Assembly (NCBI GenBank): GCA_016839635.1
Contig: JAEOTV010000169.1
Location: 1-64,000, forward strand
Reading direction: 5' to 3'
Length of the DNA stretch: 64,000 bases
Source: Promethearchaeota archaeon
Lineage (GTDB): Archaea > Asgardarchaeota > Lokiarchaeia > Sigynarchaeales > SOKP01
The position numbers and the translations under genes are program-made. A model generated the notes under the pieces. The model worked only from the letters and a program-made list of their open reading frames with translations. It had not been told where the DNA came from and made no database searches. The stretch's first letter is position 1; each line of letters opens with the position of its first letter. Below are positions 7,887 to 16,948 of this stretch, piece after piece.

Positions 7887-9128
7887 TTATCCAATAATTA
7901 TATTAATTTTTTTTACAATCTCTTTTGCTCCACTAAAAGATTTAGAAAATGTTTCTGCCTTATATAAAATTGTACACAATGGTTCACCTTTTAAAATGTT
8001 CCTAATCGGCTTAGGTTTATCATGAATAAATTTAAGCCTATTGATTTTTGGTAGAAGATTTTTATCAATATCTTTAGGAGCAAAAAAGACTAATTTTGTC
8101 GCAAATTTCTTAGGATTCGCAGATTTAATTAAACTTCGAACATTTTCCCATTCTTCTGGAATGAAACTTTTAATATGGGCACCTAAAAGATTTAAATTTA
8201 AAACAGACTCAGAAGCTCTAATTGACCCTGGAATTCTTGGATTACATTCCATAAAATATAGATAATGGTCTTTTAATACAAAATCAAATCCATTAATTCC
8301 TTTTAATCCTAATTCTTTTGTTAATAAAATAGAAATTTCAGAGATTTTCATTTCTTCCTCTTTCTCTAATCCCGCAGGCACGATATTACCACAATACATA
8401 AATTCTTTTGGAGAAAAAAGGAATTTTTCACCGATAACTTGTCGATTGATAGAAATAACTTCACATTCCTTACCATTTGAAATCACAGTGCAACTAACAG
8501 GAGTCCCGTTTATATATTCTTGAATTAACCATTCTGATGGGATAAGATGTTTATCTTCGAAAATCCTAAATTGAGATGTTAAATTCACTTTATTTTCAAT
8601 TTTAAAAACATTCAACCCACCAGCACTTCTCTTTTTTTTTAATATGATGGGAAATATTAAGTCAGATCCATTTAAATCAAATTTCTCAAAAGAATAATAT
8701 ACTGGAATAATATATCCATGGGATTTAAGCAATTCATAAACCGATTCAATATCTCTTGACTTTTTTATAACCTCTAAATCATTATTAACACTTATCACAT
8801 CAAAATGTTTAATTTTGTCTAGTATACGTTTTCTTTCTTCATAGGCATCATCCAAACCACTTCCAATTAATAAGAACTCTATATCTTCATGCTTATGATG
8901 TAATTCAAGAGCAAACTGAGCTAAAACCTTACAATAATTATCTTTTAGAGAGTCATAATTCCCATTTAATTCTTTCGCAACGATAATATAATCTTTTACA
9001 TAAGGAAAAAGATCTAAATCTCCGAAGAAATCTACTGTATATACTTTATACCCAGCTTTTTTTAAAGAATAAACTAATGGTCGCGTATTAAATCCAACTA
9101 CAAGGACAGATTTTGATTTATCAACCAT
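7887..9128 (-). CDS. ATP-grasp carboxylate-amine ligase-like protein (COG2232 type)
   Basis: 413 residues. The N-terminal part is Rossmann-like (SVLVVGFNTRPLVYSLKKAGY). The ATP-grasp core includes FPIILKKKRSAGGLNVFKIEN (nucleotide-binding lysines), EWLIQEYINGTPVSCTVI, GLKGINGFDFVLKD and YFMECNPRIPGSIRA (Mg-binding Glu/Asn). The layout matches archaeal predicted ATP-dependent carboligases of COG2232, seen in methanogens; substrates are not established. It lies 45 bases downstream of the AAA+/VWA gene on the same strand and is probably co-transcribed with it. ATP-grasp enzymes join a carboxylate to an amine or thiol through an acyl phosphate. Confidence 0.8.
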   Translation of the reverse strand: MVDKSKSVLVVGFNTRPLVYSLKKAGYKVYTVDFFGDLDLFPYVKDYIIVAKELNGNYDSLKDNYCKVLAQFALELHHKHEDIEFLLIGSGLDDAYEERKRILDKIKHFDVISVNNDLEVIKKSRDIESVYELLKSHGYIIPVYYSFEKFDLNGSDLIFPIILKKKRSAGGLNVFKIENKVNLTSQFRIFEDKHLIPSEWLIQEYINGTPVSCTVISNGKECEVISINRQVIGEKFLFSPKEFMYCGNIVPAGLEKEEEMKISEISILLTKELGLKGINGFDFVLKDHYLYFMECNPRIPGSIRASESVLNLNLLGAHIKSFIPEEWENVRSLIKSANPKKFATKLVFFAPKDIDKNLLPKINRLKFIHDKPKPIRNILKGEPLCTILYKAETFSKSFSGAKEIVKKINIIIG

Positions 9129-9173
9129 TATATGACATATAAGAGTAAAAAATTATATAGAAAATTAATATAT

Positions 9174-11378
9174 TTACAACATTTTCTTTAATTCTAATAC
9201 TAAAGAAGAAGGATTGTATTTATCGAATTTATAAACAGTAGCATTACCAAATTTTTTGAAATTCTTTTTAATTTGTTCTGCAGAGTATGTATGAACCCCT
9301 AATGCATGAGTTGCATAAGATTTTTTTGGTTCAAGTACAACTAAATGTATATTTTGTTTTGATAATTTTTTTGTTAATTCCTTTAATTCTTTTGTAATCA
9401 AAGTATAATCTGTTTCTATTTGAGCTATTAAATCAGGATATTTAACAGAGATATTTGCTCCACAATCACTGCAAATAAACACAATAGGAATAATATTTCT
9501 ATCTTTCAGTTTTTCAGTTTTTATTAGTTCAGACACTTTTTTTAGTGCTGAAGCCATTGGTGTGTAGCTTTTTCCTTCTAGTTTTTTTAATTTATTCACA
9601 GCAATTTTAAAATTAACAGTTGGATTTTGTAGGACTACTGCTTCCTTACCTCGAAAGACTATCAAAGCAATTTTATCCCTCTTTCTATATCCTTCCCTAT
9701 GTAGAGATAATATTACATCTGTCATTTGTTTTATTACATAATACATTGATGCTGAACTATCTAGAACAAAAAAGAGAGCTAGAGGTGCCCGATATTCATA
9801 AATTTTATCCATTAAATCATATTTATTAAAATGTATAGGAAAATCAATTTCAGTTTGGTTATATACAGAATTTTTTAGGTAATTTCTGATTGTGGCGTCT
9901 AAAGCAATACTTTTTGGATCTTCACGTACAGGAGTCCTATATGATATATATCTTCCCTTTTGAGAAGAAGATATTTTAATTCTTCTTCCAATTCCTCTTC
10001 CGCCATAATCAGATATCTTTCGTTCTTTTCTAATATTATCTAAAATTGATGTCATCTTTTTTTCCATTTTATACACAATTGGTATTGATTCATTTTTTGC
10101 ATCGAAAAATTTAAGGTCATCATCAAAGGGTATATTTTTTACTTTCCATCCTCCTGCAGGTCTAGGATTTCTTTTTTTGTTATCTGGATATTTTGGAGGA
10201 GGTAATTTTTGTTCTTTAGATTCTGGAATATCAATCTTATCTGGATCAACAGATTGGCGTTTAAACTCATTTTGAGGTTCATCGGTATGTTTTAAAGGAC
10301 CCTCTGTTTCTCTGTTAGGTTGTAAGATCTGAAGGTTTTCATATGCTTCTTTTATTTTTCCATAGACTTCAGCAATCTTAGCTTTTATTTCTTGAGGAGT
10401 TAATTCATAATGGAGCGATTGAATTCTGTGTTCAAATACTAAATCCATTGCAGCATTTAGATCGTCTTCAACAATAGTTTTTCTATTATTTAAGGCAGCA
10501 TGGGCTCTCGCACATCTAATAAAAGTAATATCTGCTCTTTGTGAAAATATCTCTAACTCATTTACAATTTTAGATACAAATTCATAAACAGAGCTTGGAA
10601 TTTGAACTTCTTTTAGAATTTTACGACCATTAATTATTTTACCTCTTAAATTTTCCTGTTCAGTTTCATACTTCTGGATGAATTCTTTAGGATTATCATC
10701 AAATTGAATTACTCTTTTAGTTATTTCTGCCCTTAATTCTGAATCTCTAGGTGCTTTTATCGTGACTTCCAATCCAAGACGATCTGCAATTTGAGGTCTT
10801 AAATCACCTTCCTCAGGATTCATAGATCCTACTAACACAAATCTAGAAGGGTGAGATACAGAAATACCTTCCCTCTCTATAATGTTTACTCCTGAAGCAG
10901 CAGAATCCAATAAAACGTCAACAATATGATCTTGAAGTAAATTAATTTCATCTACATACAAAATACCACGATTTGCTTTTGCAAGTAAACCGGGATGTAA
11001 AGCTCTAATCCCTTCTGTTAAAACCTTATCTATAGATAAACTGCCACAAACCATGTCTTCGGTCACCCCTAACGGGAGATTGACCAATACCATATCCCTA
11101 AATTCTGTATCAAATTGATGTTTTTCTTTTTTTTCAATACAATTTTGGCATAAATTATCTATATCTGAATGAGGGTCACATGAGAATTCGCAACCCTTAA
11201 TAATTTCGATTTGTGGCATTAATTCTACGAGTGATCTTACAGCGGTGCTTTTCCCAGTACCTTGTTGGCCGGTTAATAATATTCCCCCAATTTGAGGGTC
11301 AATAACATTTAAAACTAACCCCATTTTCATTTTATCTTGTCCAAGTATGGCTGTAAAAGGAAAGTTTATTTTTTTCAT
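9174..11378 (-). CDS. Fused AAA+ / VWA protein, magnesium-chelatase-like (ChlI-ChlD type)
   Basis: 734 residues. The N-terminal AAA+ ATPase has Walker A GQQGTGKST (37-45), Walker B GILYVDEIN (~138-146) and a Cys set C63, C67, C77, C80 in the usual BchI insertion position. The linker at ~360-470 is charged and Pro-rich. The C-terminal von Willebrand A domain has the MIDAS motif VLDSSASM and a later TPMASALKKVSELI. This is the single-chain I+D arrangement of Mg-chelatase-like ATPases, which remodel metal chelatases or other partners. No chlorophyll, cobalamin or F430 gene and no H-type catalytic subunit is nearby, so a tetrapyrrole role is not supported by context. The adjacent ATP-grasp gene is its likely operon mate. 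Confidence 0.88.
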   Translation of the reverse strand: MKKINFPFTAILGQDKMKMGLVLNVIDPQIGGILLTGQQGTGKSTAVRSLVELMPQIEIIKGCEFSCDPHSDIDNLCQNCIEKKEKHQFDTEFRDMVLVNLPLGVTEDMVCGSLSIDKVLTEGIRALHPGLLAKANRGILYVDEINLLQDHIVDVLLDSAASGVNIIEREGISVSHPSRFVLVGSMNPEEGDLRPQIADRLGLEVTIKAPRDSELRAEITKRVIQFDDNPKEFIQKYETEQENLRGKIINGRKILKEVQIPSSVYEFVSKIVNELEIFSQRADITFIRCARAHAALNNRKTIVEDDLNAAMDLVFEHRIQSLHYELTPQEIKAKIAEVYGKIKEAYENLQILQPNRETEGPLKHTDEPQNEFKRQSVDPDKIDIPESKEQKLPPPKYPDNKKRNPRPAGGWKVKNIPFDDDLKFFDAKNESIPIVYKMEKKMTSILDNIRKERKISDYGGRGIGRRIKISSSQKGRYISYRTPVREDPKSIALDATIRNYLKNSVYNQTEIDFPIHFNKYDLMDKIYEYRAPLALFFVLDSSASMYYVIKQMTDVILSLHREGYRKRDKIALIVFRGKEAVVLQNPTVNFKIAVNKLKKLEGKSYTPMASALKKVSELIKTEKLKDRNIIPIVFICSDCGANISVKYPDLIAQIETDYTLITKELKELTKKLSKQNIHLVVLEPKKSYATHALGVHTYSAEQIKKNFKKFGNATVYKFDKYNPSSLVLELKKML

Positions 11379-11505
11379 CTTTATAATCCTTTTCTAAAAA
11401 TTATATTTTATCTTCTTCATATAAAATCGCTAACTTAAACAACAAAAAGCGCAATCAAATAAAAATTTATCAAAATTAAAAATAAGATGAAAATTATTAT
11501 AAAGA

Positions 11506-12462
11506 TTAAAATTTCTTCGATAATGCTCTTAATTGTTTATCTAGACCAGCAACAAGTTCGTCCCATTTGTTTAGAATACTCTCAACTTTGGAAATAATTG
11601 TTTCTCTTTCTTTATATTCTAAGTAGTACATGAATTCTTTAATATTTTCAATCTTAACATAAGTTTCTGCTACAAATTTACGAATTTCTTGGGTTTGAGA
11701 TTTCAAAACTTCAGGAATCCTTTTCTTTTCACCACGATGAGTTAATGTGGTTAAATATTCTTCTGTTCCCATAAATAGCGAATTAAAGTCATTTATTTTA
11801 CCAGCAACAAATTTTTCATAAGTTTCTGGAACATTACTTTTTGGGAAGAAATTTGTTATATCAATAATAAATTTTTGAGTTAAAGTAATTAATTGCTCCA
11901 TACTATCATATCCTTCAATTTTATAATCTACAGTATGATAGGATGCTTCAAGACCTCTATTAATATCATCTAACTGGAATATTTTAAATCCGGGATCATT
12001 TTTCAATTGTATATCTGGATCTCCTTTTTTATTTGCTACTTCAATTTGACGAATTAATCTTGATGGGTTAAAAACAAGAGAAATCGCTAATGGATTGTTC
12101 TGTTGGTAAGAGAGGGTGGTACGAATATCAATATGGCTCATCATCACCTTAAATCCTGGATGTGAATGCCACCATCCTACTACAAATTCAGGAGGATCCT
12201 TCGAGAAAGCCAAGTCATCTATTATATATAACGCTTCATAATCTTCATCAGCCCATTTATATTGGTCAATTACAGCATCTTTATCTAATTCTTGATGCAT
12301 GATAGGGAAAGTTTCTGATATAATAACATCATCACCTTCATTTCGACCTGTAAAAATTCCGCTAACTTCTAACCAATCATCTTTTGGAATACGTGCATTG
12401 GCAAATCTGACAGAAGCGGCAACAAATGTTAAATAAACTTTTTTGGGGATAATAACGGTCAT
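11506..12462 (-). CDS. JAMM/MPN-domain metalloprotease (JAMM-1)
   Basis: 318 residues. The JAMM catalytic set is complete: E32 (WLEVSGIFTG), H99 and H101 in WWHSHPG, S109 and D112, with exact HxH-x7-S-x2-D spacing. This is the motif of Rpn11/CSN5/AMSH-type zinc isopeptidases, which cut ubiquitin-like modifiers, and of prokaryotic JAMM proteases. The C-terminal ~150 residues are helical (TLTQKFIIDITNFFPK..., ...YVKIENIKEFMYYLEYKERE), without the long coiled coil of its neighbours. It is divergent from the zinc-ribbon gene at 12712 across a 249-base AT-rich region. No ubiquitin-like, E1, E2 or E3 gene is in the window, so the substrate is unknown. Confidence 0.88.
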   Translation of the reverse strand: MTVIIPKKVYLTFVAASVRFANARIPKDDWLEVSGIFTGRNEGDDVIISETFPIMHQELDKDAVIDQYKWADEDYEALYIIDDLAFSKDPPEFVVGWWHSHPGFKVMMSHIDIRTTLSYQQNNPLAISLVFNPSRLIRQIEVANKKGDPDIQLKNDPGFKIFQLDDINRGLEASYHTVDYKIEGYDSMEQLITLTQKFIIDITNFFPKSNVPETYEKFVAGKINDFNSLFMGTEEYLTTLTHRGEKKRIPEVLKSQTQEIRKFVAETYVKIENIKEFMYYLEYKERETIISKVESILNKWDELVAGLDKQLRALSKKF

Positions 12463-12711
12463 TTTAAAAACTTTGTTTGATTTAAGAATAGTTTTTTACA
12501 AATTAATACAAATTTTGCTATTTATGTGTTTTTAATCACAAAACATAGACCATAAAATTCAATATTTTATTTATAGCCCAAATATCCAATCTAAAAAGAT
12601 TTTTTAATTTTAAATCTCGTTTTTACCATAAATAAGAAATAATTTAAATTGATAATTTATCTTTATAATATTACTCAAATCATTTAACAAATTTTGAAAA
12701 AGTGATCTAAT
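12463..12711. promoter_or_regulatory. Divergent intergenic region of the JAMM cluster
   Basis: 249 bases of ~85% AT sequence between JAMM-1 (minus) and the zinc-ribbon gene (plus). Both start sites must be served from here. A GTGATC Shine-Dalgarno precedes the plus-strand TTG by four bases; the minus-strand start shows no Shine-Dalgarno and may be leaderless. No small ORF or hairpin stands out. Confidence 0.4.
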
Positions 12712-13356
12712 TTGGCCGAAATTGGCTTTGTACCCCTTTCTTCACAGCTTGGTGTAGCTGGAACAAGCTACAGGATTCAATTGGGAGAGATCAATGAGAA
12801 ATGGGCTGTACGTTTATTAAAAGGAAAAGAAGTAATTGATTCTTATGTTTTTAAGGATGAGGATGTCCAAGGAGACTTTCCAAACCAAAATATAATTGTA
12901 GGATGGGTTCTTAGAACTGTAGCAATTCCGAATATAAATCCACATCAAATAATGAAAACAACCCAAGCCTTAGTCAAACAATCAATAAAGAATAAAGAAG
13001 AAAAGAAGATGAAACCCCCTGTTTCGGAAGTTAAAGATGTTGAATTAACGAGTGTTCCTGAGAGTGAATTAAAAAGACCTCAAGTTCAAGGATGGGTAAA
13101 AACAGAAGGCACACAATCACAAGCAGAAATTGAAGAGGAACGACGACAAGCTTTTAAAGCGACAGTAATGGCCAGAAAAGCAGAAGCACAAGATTCAGCT
13201 TCAACACTTAAAACATCAAGACAATTACCTTCTATCCCAAAAGAAGGAAGCGCCGAACAGGGACAAATGGGCTCAGAGGGAGATTTCTGTCCTTTTTGTG
13301 GGAAAGATCTGGCATTCCGGTTTTGCCCTTACTGTGGGAAGCCCTTACCCCATTAA
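12712..13356 (+). CDS. Zinc-ribbon protein of the JAMM cluster, unknown N-terminal domain
   Basis: 214 residues in three parts. Residues 1-95 form a compact predicted alpha/beta domain I do not recognise (YRIQLGEINEKWAVRLLKG..., ...NIIVGWVLRTVAIPNINP). Residues 95-180 are a polar, charged linker rich in Lys, Glu, Ser and Gln. Residues 184-214 are a double CxxC zinc ribbon (FCPFCGKDL, FCPYCGKPL). This layout suggests a binding adaptor rather than an enzyme. The start is TTG 12712 after GTGATC. It sits between JAMM-1 (divergent) and the JAMM-2/JAMM-3 pair 145 bases downstream on the same strand, so it may belong to the same system. Confidence 0.7.
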   Translation: MAEIGFVPLSSQLGVAGTSYRIQLGEINEKWAVRLLKGKEVIDSYVFKDEDVQGDFPNQNIIVGWVLRTVAIPNINPHQIMKTTQALVKQSIKNKEEKKMKPPVSEVKDVELTSVPESELKRPQVQGWVKTEGTQSQAEIEEERRQAFKATVMARKAEAQDSASTLKTSRQLPSIPKEGSAEQGQMGSEGDFCPFCGKDLAFRFCPYCGKPLPH

Positions 13357-13501
13357 TTTTATCTCGTATAATTATTTTTATTCTGATTTTTGAATATGAT
13401 TTTTACTGAAAAAGAGTTAATCTAAATATTTTAGCGAATAAATAAACTATATAAATATCATTAATTAACTATATCTAAATCTAATAAATTTGTGATTAAA
13501 T

Positions 13502-14980
13502 TTGGCTTCTGATAAGAGTATAATTATTAAACCTAATGTTTATTATAAAATGCTTTTACATGTCCTTCGATTTGGTAATAAAGAAATAGATAAAAGGCAA
13601 TTTAATGAATGTATGGGCATCCTCATAGGGCATTTAGAAGGTGAACCTGATAAAAAAGGAATTAGAGATGTTATTATCGAAGAAGCAGTTCCTATTTCAC
13701 ATGGGGGAAGGATTGAAGTAGCTTTTAAGCCAGAGGATTATGTAGCTTTTTCTACGGTTGATGATGCTTATGTTGAAAAAGGTTGGTTTAGTTGCGGATG
13801 GTACCATTCTCACCCAGGGCTTGATATATTCTTTTCTTCAACTGATATTCATAACCAATTAGGATGGCAACATGAACTAAGTCCAAGCGGTATTGGTATT
13901 GTGTTTGATCATAGATACTTAGAAAAACCTGGAGATTTAGGATTTCGTACTTTTAGATTAGATAATCCTAATAAAGGTCAAATGTCAGGTTATCATGAAG
14001 TAAAGGCAACTGTAGAACCTCCTGATAGTATTGAGTACTATCTAAAATTAATAGAATTAATAAAATCTATTCACTCTAAAGAACCACCCATATTAGAAAT
14101 TAATGAAATGCCTGATTTATTTGGAGATATAGCGTTTCCTAGTGAAAATCAAATTCTTGCAAAGAAACCTGAATTAAACTCTGCTTTGATCATTGATACA
14201 CTAAAAAATGGTTTAACAGAATTTTTAGAGTTATCTTTCAAGCCTTTAATCTTTATTCTTAATTCTTGGAGCGATAATATGATTAGAAATACGGTAGATT
14301 CTAATCTACAAATGAGAAAAGATATAATAAAAATAAAAGATGCTCTCAGTAAAGGAATTTCAGATTTACAAAAGGATTTTAAATTTTCATTAGGAGAAAA
14401 ATTAAATGAATTAGATACATATATTGATGATAAATTCGATGAGTTTGACTCGAGTCAGGAAAAGTTTAAAAATTCATTTAATCAAATCAAAATAGAACTT
14501 GAAGAACAGTTTAATATATTATTTGAACAGAAATTGAAGGATATTGTGCTTAAAATACTAGATTCAGCTAATGAACACATTGAAAAGTTAGCAGAAATTA
14601 ATAATAAAGGCTTACAGACTTCTGAAAGCTTGGATGAAAATATTAAAACTGTTGACAATATAACAGAAAGCATTAATTCTATAGAAGAGTCATATACAGA
14701 TGTTTTAAAAAATAAAACTGAAGAATTATCTGAACTATCTACAAAAAACCTTAACAAAGTGATTGGAAATTTTATTAATCTAAATAAAGACTCAAAGAGT
14801 TTTCTTTCAGATTTAAAAGCCGCCATAATATTATTAGAAAGTTCGAAGAATCCAATACAAAACAAACTTGATACACTTGAAGTTGAAAATAAAACTCTTC
14901 AGAAGAGTAATTCAGAATTAAAAAAACAAAATGACGATTTATTAAAGAAAATAGAAGAGTATGAAAAAGGAGGAGAATAG
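13502..14980 (+). CDS. JAMM/MPN protease with long C-terminal coiled coil (JAMM-2)
   Basis: 492 residues. The N-terminal MPN domain has a full JAMM set: E36 (NECMGILIG), H102 and H104 (WYHSHPG), S112 and D115, with exact HxH-x7-S-x2-D spacing. From ~residue 250 to the end is a long helical coiled coil (KFKNSFNQIKIELEEQFNI, ENKTLQKSNSELKKQNDDL). Start TTG 13502 follows GTGATT by four bases. Its 3' end carries GGAGGAG, the Shine-Dalgarno for JAMM-3, whose start lies 5 bases past its stop; the two are clearly one operon. The coiled coil would allow oligomerisation or docking. A zinc isopeptidase activity is inferred from the motif; the target is unknown. Confidence 0.86.
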   Translation: MASDKSIIIKPNVYYKMLLHVLRFGNKEIDKRQFNECMGILIGHLEGEPDKKGIRDVIIEEAVPISHGGRIEVAFKPEDYVAFSTVDDAYVEKGWFSCGWYHSHPGLDIFFSSTDIHNQLGWQHELSPSGIGIVFDHRYLEKPGDLGFRTFRLDNPNKGQMSGYHEVKATVEPPDSIEYYLKLIELIKSIHSKEPPILEINEMPDLFGDIAFPSENQILAKKPELNSALIIDTLKNGLTEFLELSFKPLIFILNSWSDNMIRNTVDSNLQMRKDIIKIKDALSKGISDLQKDFKFSLGEKLNELDTYIDDKFDEFDSSQEKFKNSFNQIKIELEEQFNILFEQKLKDIVLKILDSANEHIEKLAEINNKGLQTSESLDENIKTVDNITESINSIEESYTDVLKNKTEELSELSTKNLNKVIGNFINLNKDSKSFLSDLKAAIILLESSKNPIQNKLDTLEVENKTLQKSNSELKKQNDDLLKKIEEYEKGGE

Positions 14981-14985
14981 CTAAA

Positions 14986-16353
14986 ATGACTGAAAAGAAA
15001 ACTGGTAATGAATCTAATAAAGGAAAAATTTTCATTAAAAAAGAAGCTTTCAGGAATATGGTAACTCATGTCCTACGTTTTGGTAGTGAAGTATTAGAAA
15101 ACAGTAATGAAGTAATGGGGGTTTGTTTAGGAAAATACGATGATACTGAAGATACCATTATTATTGAAAATGCAATACCTCTAACTCATGGGGAAAAAGT
15201 TGAAATTGGATTTGACAAAGATATGTATGAATTATTCGCTCAGATTCAGAAAAAATATTCTTCAGATTTACTTGGTTATTATCATTCTCATCCTTCATGG
15301 GGATTATACCTTTCAGAAAGTGATTTGGGGAATATCCAGTTTTTTCAAAATGAAAAATTTCCTCAAGGCTTTTGTATAGTTTTTGACCATGCTTTAATGG
15401 GTTTCGGTGAGGATTTTGGTTTTGAAATCTTTCGATTAGATGATTATACGAAAACAGATAAATATTCTAGTGTATCATATGAAATTGAAATTCCATCTAC
15501 TTTAGAGTATTTTAAATGGGTTCAAAAGTTTATGGAGGATCTCCAGAAAAAAAGCCCAATTTTAATTAAAGAAATAAATGAATTTGATAAAATAGTTCCA
15601 GGAGATTTACAAGAGATACCATCTACTGGAAGATCAGAAGAAATTGAAGAGCAAATTGAGAAATATCCAGAGATAAATTCCATAATTTCTGGATTTAAAC
15701 AAGGTTCTGAAAAGTTTTCTGAGGTATTTATGAACACATTTCAAACTCAAATAGGGGATTGGATGATTGAAATAGAACAAGGAAATTCACGTGGTTCTGA
15801 ATATATTGCCAAATCAGTAGAAAAAATGAAAGAAGCAATAGTGACAGGTCTTTTAAAGGTAAGTGGTTGGTTCAAAAAGACATTAAATGAATCTACTAAA
15901 AAATTTAGAAATTCCATTTATAACTATATCGATACAAGAATAGAAGAACATAAACAATTAACTGAAGAAATCTCAGAAGTTAAGCATAGCCTTGTTAATA
16001 ATTTGAACAATCTTATTGATAACAAGATAAATAATATAAATAGAGAAATAGAGGATTTAACCAACTCAACAACGCAGAAGTTAGAGGATATTAATCAAAT
16101 CAATTTCAAGATAGAGGAAACTATAAAAAGTTTAAAAGACCATTTAATTACTATTAATAATCAAACAAACGCATTCACTCAAGGGGTAGAAAAAAAAATA
16201 GAAACTTCAATAAATCCAATTCATACTAATATTAATGAAAAAATTGAAAAATTGAGTGGAGAATTGGAACCTTTCAAAAATAACTACTCAGAAATAAGGG
16301 TTTTACTTGATAAACTACAAAAAATTATAACTGATTTTCGGAATCTAACCTAA
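14986..16353 (+). CDS. JAMM/MPN protease with long C-terminal coiled coil (JAMM-3)
   Basis: 455 residues, a paralogue of JAMM-2 in layout. E42 (NEVMGVCLG), H100 and H102 (YYHSHPS), S110 and D113 complete the zinc site. After the MPN domain (to ~residue 190) come a helical region and a long coiled coil (residues ~290-455; IDTRIEEHKQLTEEI, NNINREIEDLTNST). The N-terminal halves of JAMM-2 and JAMM-3 match clearly (MxxHVLRFG, a CMG/VMG turn, PLTHG or PISHG, and FRLD after the catalytic block), so they arose by tandem duplication. Both keep the active-site residues, so neither is an obvious inactive partner of the Rpn8 type. ATG start with Shine-Dalgarno GGAGGAG. Confidence 0.86.
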   Translation: MTEKKTGNESNKGKIFIKKEAFRNMVTHVLRFGSEVLENSNEVMGVCLGKYDDTEDTIIIENAIPLTHGEKVEIGFDKDMYELFAQIQKKYSSDLLGYYHSHPSWGLYLSESDLGNIQFFQNEKFPQGFCIVFDHALMGFGEDFGFEIFRLDDYTKTDKYSSVSYEIEIPSTLEYFKWVQKFMEDLQKKSPILIKEINEFDKIVPGDLQEIPSTGRSEEIEEQIEKYPEINSIISGFKQGSEKFSEVFMNTFQTQIGDWMIEIEQGNSRGSEYIAKSVEKMKEAIVTGLLKVSGWFKKTLNESTKKFRNSIYNYIDTRIEEHKQLTEEISEVKHSLVNNLNNLIDNKINNINREIEDLTNSTTQKLEDINQINFKIEETIKSLKDHLITINNQTNAFTQGVEKKIETSINPIHTNINEKIEKLSGELEPFKNNYSEIRVLLDKLQKIITDFRNLT

Positions 16354-16361
16354 AATTCAAT

Positions 16362-16640
16362 TTAAAAGAATTCTAATTTTGATACTTTTGAAATATGCAA
16401 CTTATATTTAGGGATGTTAGTACTTAATCTCTTTAATTCATTTAATTTAGCTACTTTACTTAAAATTCGTCCTATTTTGTCAACCTTAATGTCAACGCCG
16501 AAAGATTCTCTCAAAACACTATTGATTTTATAAGACGAGAGGATAACAACACTTGAGATATTCTTTTCGCAGAGTAACTCAATAGCTCTTCTGACTAACT
16601 GAATAAGTGTTTCTCTGCTTTCTTTTTGATTCGTTTCCAT
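16362..16640 (-). CDS. Small protein, possible winged-helix DNA-binding type, unknown function
   Basis: 92 residues: RETLIQLVRRAIELLCEKN, VVILSSYKINSVLRESFGV, then IKVDKIGRILSKVAKLNELKR. Helix-helix-helix followed by a short strand region (YKLHISK) is compatible with a winged-helix fold, but I cannot name a family. ATG start at 16640. It converges with JAMM-3 with 8 bases between the stops, and lies downstream of the interrupted zinc-finger gene on the same strand. Confidence 0.55.
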   Translation of the reverse strand: METNQKESRETLIQLVRRAIELLCEKNISSVVILSSYKINSVLRESFGVDIKVDKIGRILSKVAKLNELKRLSTNIPKYKLHISKVSKLEFF

Positions 16641-16735
16641 TTTTATGACAAAGTAACGAAATGACTATATTTAATTGTTATATTTGAAAGTTTTTAAAAT
16701 TTGCATTAAAAATTTAAATTATTATCGTTATTGTA

Positions 16736-16948
16736 TCAGTCAATTTCATCTTTGTCAACAATTTGATAATCTTACATTTTATAATTCTTATCAATATATA
16801 CTTGAAATTGATGAGTACTTATCAAACCTTTATCAACAAAAAATGAAGTTATGTCTTGTTCCCCTTCCAAAATGGGAGATTTTGGTATTGGTGATGCTTT
16901 TTCAGTTCTACAACCTCAACAAATAAACTTAAGTTTAATAAGATCCAT
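16736..16948 (-). pseudogene. Interrupted zinc-finger N-terminal domain gene (TGA and TAA in frame)
   Basis: A textbook Shine-Dalgarno (GAGGAGGGTG, 16954-16963) precedes ATG 16948. The frame reads MDLIKLKFIC-TGA-GCRTEK...HQFQVYIDKNYKM-TAA-DYQIVDKDEID-TGA. The stops fall at 16918-16916 and 16774-16772. The frame keeps coding-like sequence across both. A Cys-x-x-Cys N-terminus followed by an HxFxVYIDKNF-x-x-DYQ block is, from memory, a recurrent N-terminal module of Asgard regulatory proteins. Both stops interrupt that pattern, so this looks like a decayed gene of which only the first ~70 codons remain. A selenocysteine reading is weakened by the second stop, TAA. Confidence 0.6.

Noticed and set aside
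16675..16926. 83-codon plus-strand frame
   Set aside because: It is antisense to the better-supported interrupted zinc-finger gene and has no ribosome site or protein-like composition.
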